A stretch of DNA of 6,772 bases. Origin: a bacterium (GTDB lineage: Bacteria > Krumholzibacteriota > Krumholzibacteria > LZORAL124-64-63). The notes under the pieces are model-generated. The model was not told the origin of the DNA and ran no database searches. It saw only the letters and a list, made by a program, of their open reading frames with translations. Every line of letters starts with the position of its first letter. The stretch's first letter is position 1. The translations under genes and the position numbers were made by a program. Where the stretch lies: positions 1-6,772 of the forward strand of contig QNDV01000124.1 of NCBI GenBank assembly GCA_003646045.1, read 5' to 3'. Positions 4,453 through 6,772 of the stretch are shown here, one piece after another.

Positions 4453-6772
4453 AGGTGGCCTCCAGTCCGAGTCCGAGATTAGTCGTTGTCTGGCCGGTCT
4501 GGATATTGGACGACCGGCCAAAGATGATCCGCGCCGCGCCCGTGAGATTGCGCGTGATATTATAGCTGAAACGCGGGCCCATGTTGAAGCGGTTGGTACC
4601 GGTAGTGGTTCCCTCACTGCCGTCGGCATCAATACGAACCGAGCGGTTTTGGTCGTATGAAATGTCCACATCCATGGTAATGGTGGGATTGCTTCCCGGC
4701 CGGTAGAGCCCCATGCGAGCCAGAAACGCCTGTGCCCGGAACTGGTGGCGTAGCTGCAGACCCATCCGCAGGCGACTGTCGCGCTGGGTGGAACCCAGAT
4801 TCACTGTCTCGTCATTGCTCCGGTTCACCGAAGCCGTAGCCGTCAATCCGCTGTGGAAGGTGGCCGTCCACCGCGGATTGAGGGTGGTGGTGGTGTGGGG
4901 ATTGTAGAAACTGTCCGTGATATTGTTGGCGGTTTCGGACTGGCGGTAACTCAAAGTCAGGTTCGAGGACTTGAACCAGCCTTCGTCCGTGCCCCTGTTG
5001 CCGCCGCCAAAGATGGGCCAACGTTCAAGACCGGACATGGAAAACTGCCCGTCGGGCCAGTCCTTCTTGAAGCCACGCGTGGCAGTTCCCGTCTGGTCAC
5101 GCTCAGAATCGGTCTGGCCGAACTTGATGTCCATCGAGACATTCTTGTGGAGTTTGGTGGTCATCGAGATCGACACGGTCTGCGCTGCGGTGACACTGTA
5201 CGCCGCATACAGGCTGTCCGAGACGCCCAGCGAATTGGTCAGGCCGGTCCTGTACCAGAAGGGCGCTGTTCCCTCCAGGCGTGAATAGCCCGAATTCCTC
5301 TTGTCCGTGAAAGTGAACTTCACCGGCTGCATGTTGCGGAAGGTGGCAGCCAGCAGGTTCAGGGGGTTGGGAATGGAGAGCCCCCCCCCCGTATCGACCG
5401 GTTCACGATCCCTGGCTTCCTGTTCCTCCTGCTGCCGGCGGATCTCGGCCGCTTCCAGCATTCTTTGCTCGCGAAGATCATTGACCTGGTCCGGGGTCAG
5501 CCCGACGATTTCCTCTTCCGTCAAGTGGACCGCGGTGGAATCCTGTCCCTGTCGTGCGGCCCGGTCCTGTGCGCGCTGCTGTTCGCGCAGCAGACGCGCC
5601 CGTTCCTCGGCATTGTACTTCTTCTCGGGGAAGTACTTCTTGGCCACGTTACCCAGGGGCATGCTGAACTGGATTTCCCAGTTGCCGTTGTTGTTCACGT
5701 TGCGGATGTTCTCGGGGTCGTCCTCCCGCCGCAGCGACGGATTGTGGTCATCGGCGGAGCCACCGGTGAAGCGGATACTCGGTCGCATCTGGTTCAAACC
5801 ACGGGTCAGGGCTCGCACGGGTTTGAACACCGGCCCAGACGGCAACTCCTTGGCCCTGGGCATGTTCACCGTAAGCCGCACGCTGTAGTTGCGCAGGTTC
5901 TCCTCGCCGATATTGATGCCGAGTACCTCGTGTTCACGCAACATGTCCCGCTTGGACGCCGCGGACGCACCGATACTCAATATCGACAGCGGTTCATAAT
6001 CCACCGTGGTGGCAATATCGAGGGGCTTGAGGCGGACATCCGGCCGGGAGGTACGCGTACCGTCGTCGTTGATGGTCAGGTTGGTTGAATACTTGTTGGT
6101 GAAGTTGCTGGTCAGGCCCACATGCGAGGGCAACAGGGACAGGGCCTTTACCACCGGTATGCTCCCGAACAGGGGCAGGCCCCCGAGAGTCGTACGGCCC
6201 GGTATCCGCAGGTCGTAGTTCACGCTGCCGGAGAGGGTCTTGTTCCGGGATTCCTGCAGGGGACTGTCCAGGCTCGAGCGGGTACCATTGAGGGAGAAAA
6301 CCCACGGATCAACCACGTACCGCAGCAGTGCCGCCTGTGAGCCCGGGTGGCTGAGGCGGGCCGAGAAGCTCTCGGTCTTGTCGTAGGTGGACAGACTGGA
6401 CCTCACCTCCTCGTCGCGGATCTCGATGTCACTGTTCAGCTCGTATTTGGGCCGCTGCACCTTCTTGCGACGACTGAGACTCACCGGCAGCTTGAAGCCC
6501 AGCAGAGGTATGAAATCGTCTACGGTGAAACTCGTGCCCAGGGCCCATTCCTGGTTGTCGATGCCCGAACCGCGGGAGCGGTCCAACCCATGGAACTCGG
6601 CGTCGCGGTGGTTCCAGTCGAAATCCAGCCTGAAGACATCCGCCATGTTCACGTTCATGCCGGCACGCTCGGCGAAGCCCTTGTCCCTCTTGACGCCCAG
6701 CAGTCGCACATCGTTCAGATAGACGAAACCGCTGACCGGACCGCTGACCGCGTTGTTGGACACCACCGCGTA
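4442..6772 (-). CDS. sprA: SprA-like outer-membrane translocon protein (type IX secretion/gliding family), C-terminal part, cut by the window edge
   Basis: SprA is a very large outer-membrane barrel that forms the type IX secretion channel and is needed for gliding in Flavobacterium. Here about 776 codons of the C-terminal part are seen, and the frame is open through the right edge with no start. Family-like features are GFVYLNDVRLLGVKRDKG near 6725, a domain ending IPLLGFKLPVSLSRRKKVQRPKY (about 6520-6450) that matches SprA's IPVSxS...P.Y segment, a block around NMQPVKFTFTDKRNSGYSRLEG (about 5330-5275), long alternating amphipathic strands, and a terminal LEATFVF with the C-terminal Phe of outer-membrane barrels. 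A charged helical insert, 5399-5641, separates two barrel halves, followed by a G10 tract. The stop overlaps the M28 gene by 11 bases. The gene symbol is by family resemblance; in a non-Bacteroidota genome the orthologue may differ in role. Confidence 0.83.
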   Translation of the reverse strand, partial: YAVVSNNAVSGPVSGFVYLNDVRLLGVKRDKGFAERAGMNVNMADVFRLDFDWNHRDAEFHGLDRSRGSGIDNQEWALGTSFTVDDFIPLLGFKLPVSLSRRKKVQRPKYELNSDIEIRDEEVRSSLSTYDKTESFSARLSHPGSQAALLRYVVDPWVFSLNGTRSSLDSPLQESRNKTLSGSVNYDLRIPGRTTLGGLPLFGSIPVVKALSLLPSHVGLTSNFTNKYSTNLTINDDGTRTSRPDVRLKPLDIATTVDYEPLSILSIGASAASKRDMLREHEVLGINIGEENLRNYSVRLTVNMPRAKELPSGPVFKPVRALTRGLNQMRPSIRFTGGSADDHNPSLRREDDPENIRNVNNNGNWEIQFSMPLGNVAKKYFPEKKYNAEERARLLREQQRAQDRAARQGQDSTAVHLTEEEIVGLTPDQVNDLREQRMLEAAEIRRQQEEQEARDREPVDTGGGLSIPNPLNLLAATFRNMQPVKFTFTDKRNSGYSRLEGTAPFWYRTGLTNSLGVSDSLYAAYSVTAAQTVSISMTTKLHKNVSMDIKFGQTDSERDQTGTATRGFKKDWPDGQFSMSGLERWPIFGGGNRGTDEGWFKSSNLTLSYRQSETANNITDSFYNPHTTTTLNPRWTATFHSGLTATASVNRSNDETVNLGSTQRDSRLRMGLQLRHQFRAQAFLARMGLYRPGSNPTITMDVDISYDQNRSVRIDADGSEGTTTGTNRFNMGPRFSYNITRNLTGAARIIFGRSSNIQTGQTTTNLGLGLEATFVF
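5381..5390 (-). repeat. G10 homopolymer tract inside the SprA-like gene
   Basis: Ten consecutive C on the plus strand (G on the coding strand) encode the end of a Thr codon and three Gly codons (VDTGGGLS). Loss of one G would bring a TGA in frame within about 10 codons. Homopolymer G tracts of this length are slippage hot spots in phase-variable genes of other bacteria; here the effect is inferred. Confidence 0.85.
5399..5641 (-). other. Charged, coiled-coil-like insert in the SprA-like protein
   Basis: About 81 residues between KKYFPEKKYN and EARDREP are rich in Glu, Arg, Gln and Ala (EERARLLREQQRAQDRAARQ, then EQRMLEAAEIRRQQEEQEAR). They contrast with the strand-rich sequence on either side. 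It looks like a helical loop or domain on the periplasmic or outer face of the barrel. Helical character is read from composition only. Confidence 0.6.

Noticed and set aside
4453..4671. Upstream extension of the M28 frame to an ATG at 4671
   Set aside because: It would overlap the SprA-like gene by 230 bases and bury the signal peptide; the TTG at 4452 has an ideal GGAGG.
5301..6088. Plus-strand open frames of about 200 codons opposite the SprA-like gene
   Set aside because: Ser/Arg-rich composition and no ribosome site; the minus strand is a continuous outer-membrane protein frame.

Overview
The window is 6772 bases of high-GC bacterial DNA, tightly packed and almost wholly coding. Six of the seven genes lie on the minus strand and one on the plus strand. 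The gene content suggests an FCB-group-like lineage such as Krumholzibacteriota, Eisenbacteria or a relative: a SprA-type giant outer-membrane barrel protein, a glutaminyl-cyclase-like M28 enzyme, an MJ0042-type zinc-ribbon protein with a conserved helical tail, and an MglA-like small GTPase. That placement is inferred from gene types; no marker gene for taxonomy is present.

Layout from the right edge leftwards along the minus strand. The C-terminal ~776 codons of a SprA-like outer-membrane protein enter from beyond the window. Its stop overlaps by 11 bases the start of a secreted M28/glutaminyl-cyclase-like enzyme, which uses a TTG start with a clear Shine-Dalgarno sequence. After 112 bases comes a zinc-ribbon/linker/helix protein. 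A hairpin, probably a terminator working in both directions, separates it from a convergent plus-strand gene of unknown function. That gene is divergent, across a ~250-base regulatory gap, from a second minus-strand operon: a degenerate MglA-like GTPase, an eight-repeat TPR protein, and the first 72 codons of undecaprenyl-diphosphatase (uppP), which runs off the left edge.

The envelope is the common theme. SprA is the outer-membrane translocon of the type IX secretion system in Bacteroidota. The M28 enzyme, if a true glutaminyl cyclase, would cap N-terminal Gln of exported proteins. UppP recycles the lipid carrier for cell-wall synthesis. MglA-like GTPases with TPR partners organise polarity and motility in other bacteria. 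No mobile element, CRISPR array, tRNA or rRNA was seen.

The points most worth a second look are a GTPase that has lost key nucleotide-binding residues, a G10 tract inside the SprA-like gene that could switch it by slippage, the SprA/glutaminyl-cyclase overlap, and two uncharacterised proteins (the plus-strand gene and the tail of the zinc-ribbon protein).
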